From Methylococcaceae bacterium (GTDB lineage: Bacteria; Pseudomonadota; Gammaproteobacteria; Methylococcales; Methylomonadaceae), in the NCBI GenBank assembly GCA_013140465.1, contig JABFST010000131.1, positions 1 to 5,077 on the forward strand: DNA of 5,077 nucleotides, in the 5' to 3' direction. The translations under genes and the position numbers were made by a program. The notes beneath the pieces were generated by a model. It was not told the DNA's origin and made no database searches. It saw nothing but the letters and a program-made list of their open reading frames with translations. Numbering within the stretch: position 1 is the first letter of the stretch; the number at the start of each line of letters is the position of its first letter. Of this stretch, positions 4,517 to 5,077 are shown in pieces.

Positions 4517-5077
4517 AGTTCTTCCTGGCGTAGCGTCAGAATTTCGTAACCTGTAGGGGTCACAAGGATGGTGTGCTCAAATTGTGCCGACAGGCTGCGG
4601 TCTTTGGTGACGGCAGTCCAGCCGTCAGGCAATACTTTGACTTCTTTCTTGCCTAAATTAATCATCGGTTCAATAGTGATAATCATCCCTGCTTCTAGGA
4701 CTGCGCCTTCGCCGGGTTTGCCGTAATGCAGCACCTGCGGTTCTTCATGAAATTTTCTGCCTATGCCGTGTCCGCAAAAATCCCTGACCACCGAATAACG
4801 GTTGCTTTCGGCGTGTTTTTGGATGGCGTGGCCTATATCGCCTAAAGTGGCCCCGTGGCGGACTTGTTGGATGCCCAAAAACAGGGCCTCTTGGGTTATT
4901 TTGACCAGCCGTTTGGCGTGCGGGCTGACGTCGCCGACACAGAACATTTTGCTGGTGTCGCCATGATAGTCGTTTTTTATCACGGTAATATCGACGTTGA
5001 CGATGTCCCCCGATTTGAGCTTTTTGTCGCTAGGAATGCCGTGGCATACGGTGTGGTTGACCGAGGTGCAGATGGAT
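4513..5077 (-). CDS. map: Type I methionine aminopeptidase, C-terminal 187 residues (runs off right edge)
   Basis: Map removes the initiator methionine from new proteins in the cytosol. The frame is open through the right edge, so the true start lies outside; the first full codon seen is 5076-5074. Visible motifs follow the family order: NHTVCHGIP with the substrate-binding histidine, then VDITVIKNDYHGDTSKMF with the two metal-ligand aspartates. Next come GHGIGRKFHEEP with the metal-ligand histidine, ITIEPM with a glutamate ligand, and SAQFEHTILVT with the last glutamate. These correspond to the D, D, H, E, E set of E. coli Map. About 70 N-terminal residues are missing compared with the usual 255-265. 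An internal GTG at 4983-4981 is only a valine codon, not the start. The gene ends LTLRQEEL with TGA overlapping the glnD ATG, making a map-glnD operon as in enterobacteria. The promoter is outside the window. Confidence 0.96.
   Translation of the reverse strand, partial: SICTSVNHTVCHGIPSDKKLKSGDIVNVDITVIKNDYHGDTSKMFCVGDVSPHAKRLVKITQEALFLGIQQVRHGATLGDIGHAIQKHAESNRYSVVRDFCGHGIGRKFHEEPQVLHYGKPGEGAVLEAGMIITIEPMINLGKKEVKVLPDGWTAVTKDRSLSAQFEHTILVTPTGYEILTLRQEEL
4521..4526 (-). promoter_or_regulatory. glnD ribosome binding site inside the end of map
   Basis: AGGAAG on the minus strand lies within the last map codons (Q-E-E), with its AGGA six bases from the glnD ATG. Together with the ATGA overlap this supports the chosen glnD start and coupled translation. 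Confidence 0.6.

Overview
The right two thirds of the window hold an ordinary bacterial housekeeping pair on the minus strand. They are the C-terminal part of map (type I methionine aminopeptidase, running off the right edge) and a complete glnD (bifunctional PII uridylyltransferase/uridylyl-removing enzyme, 883 residues). The two genes overlap by 4 bp (ATGA). The map-glnD order, the GlnD domain set and the length point to a gammaproteobacterium. Moderate base composition and many different small palindromic repeats would fit a methanotroph-like lineage such as Methylococcales, but that placement is inference only.

The left third is accessory DNA, also read mostly from the minus strand. From right to left it holds several layers. 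First, 1383-1864 is a gene-free, repeat-rich stretch. It contains an inverted pair of palindromic repeats (1599-1738), a second REP-like segment (1434-1476) that shares a 21-bp exact match with the inside of glnD, and smaller hairpins. Second, 1220-1386 is a regulatory-looking stretch with tandem imperfect repeats, a recurring TGTCGTAT octamer, a candidate promoter and a perfect 12-bp palindrome between its -35 and -10 boxes. Third comes a 197-residue single-pass membrane-anchored protein of unknown function (626-1219). Fourth, an inverted pair of another repeat (553-629) supplies that gene's stop codon and ends in a T7 tract that looks like a terminator. Fifth, at 266-551 lie the remains of a two-gene cassette of very small proteins, the first cut at its 5' end and the second frameshifted. 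Sixth is a further palindromic repeat (224-262). Last, the first codons of a transposase-like gene run off the left edge (1-59).

The window therefore shows the junction between a conserved nitrogen-regulation/protein-maturation operon and a decaying, repeat-invaded accessory segment next to an insertion element. The most unusual signals are the two inverted repeat doublets (one with compensatory base changes), the octamer sites around the membrane-protein gene, and the broken small two-gene cassette. I see no CRISPR array, tRNA or rRNA.
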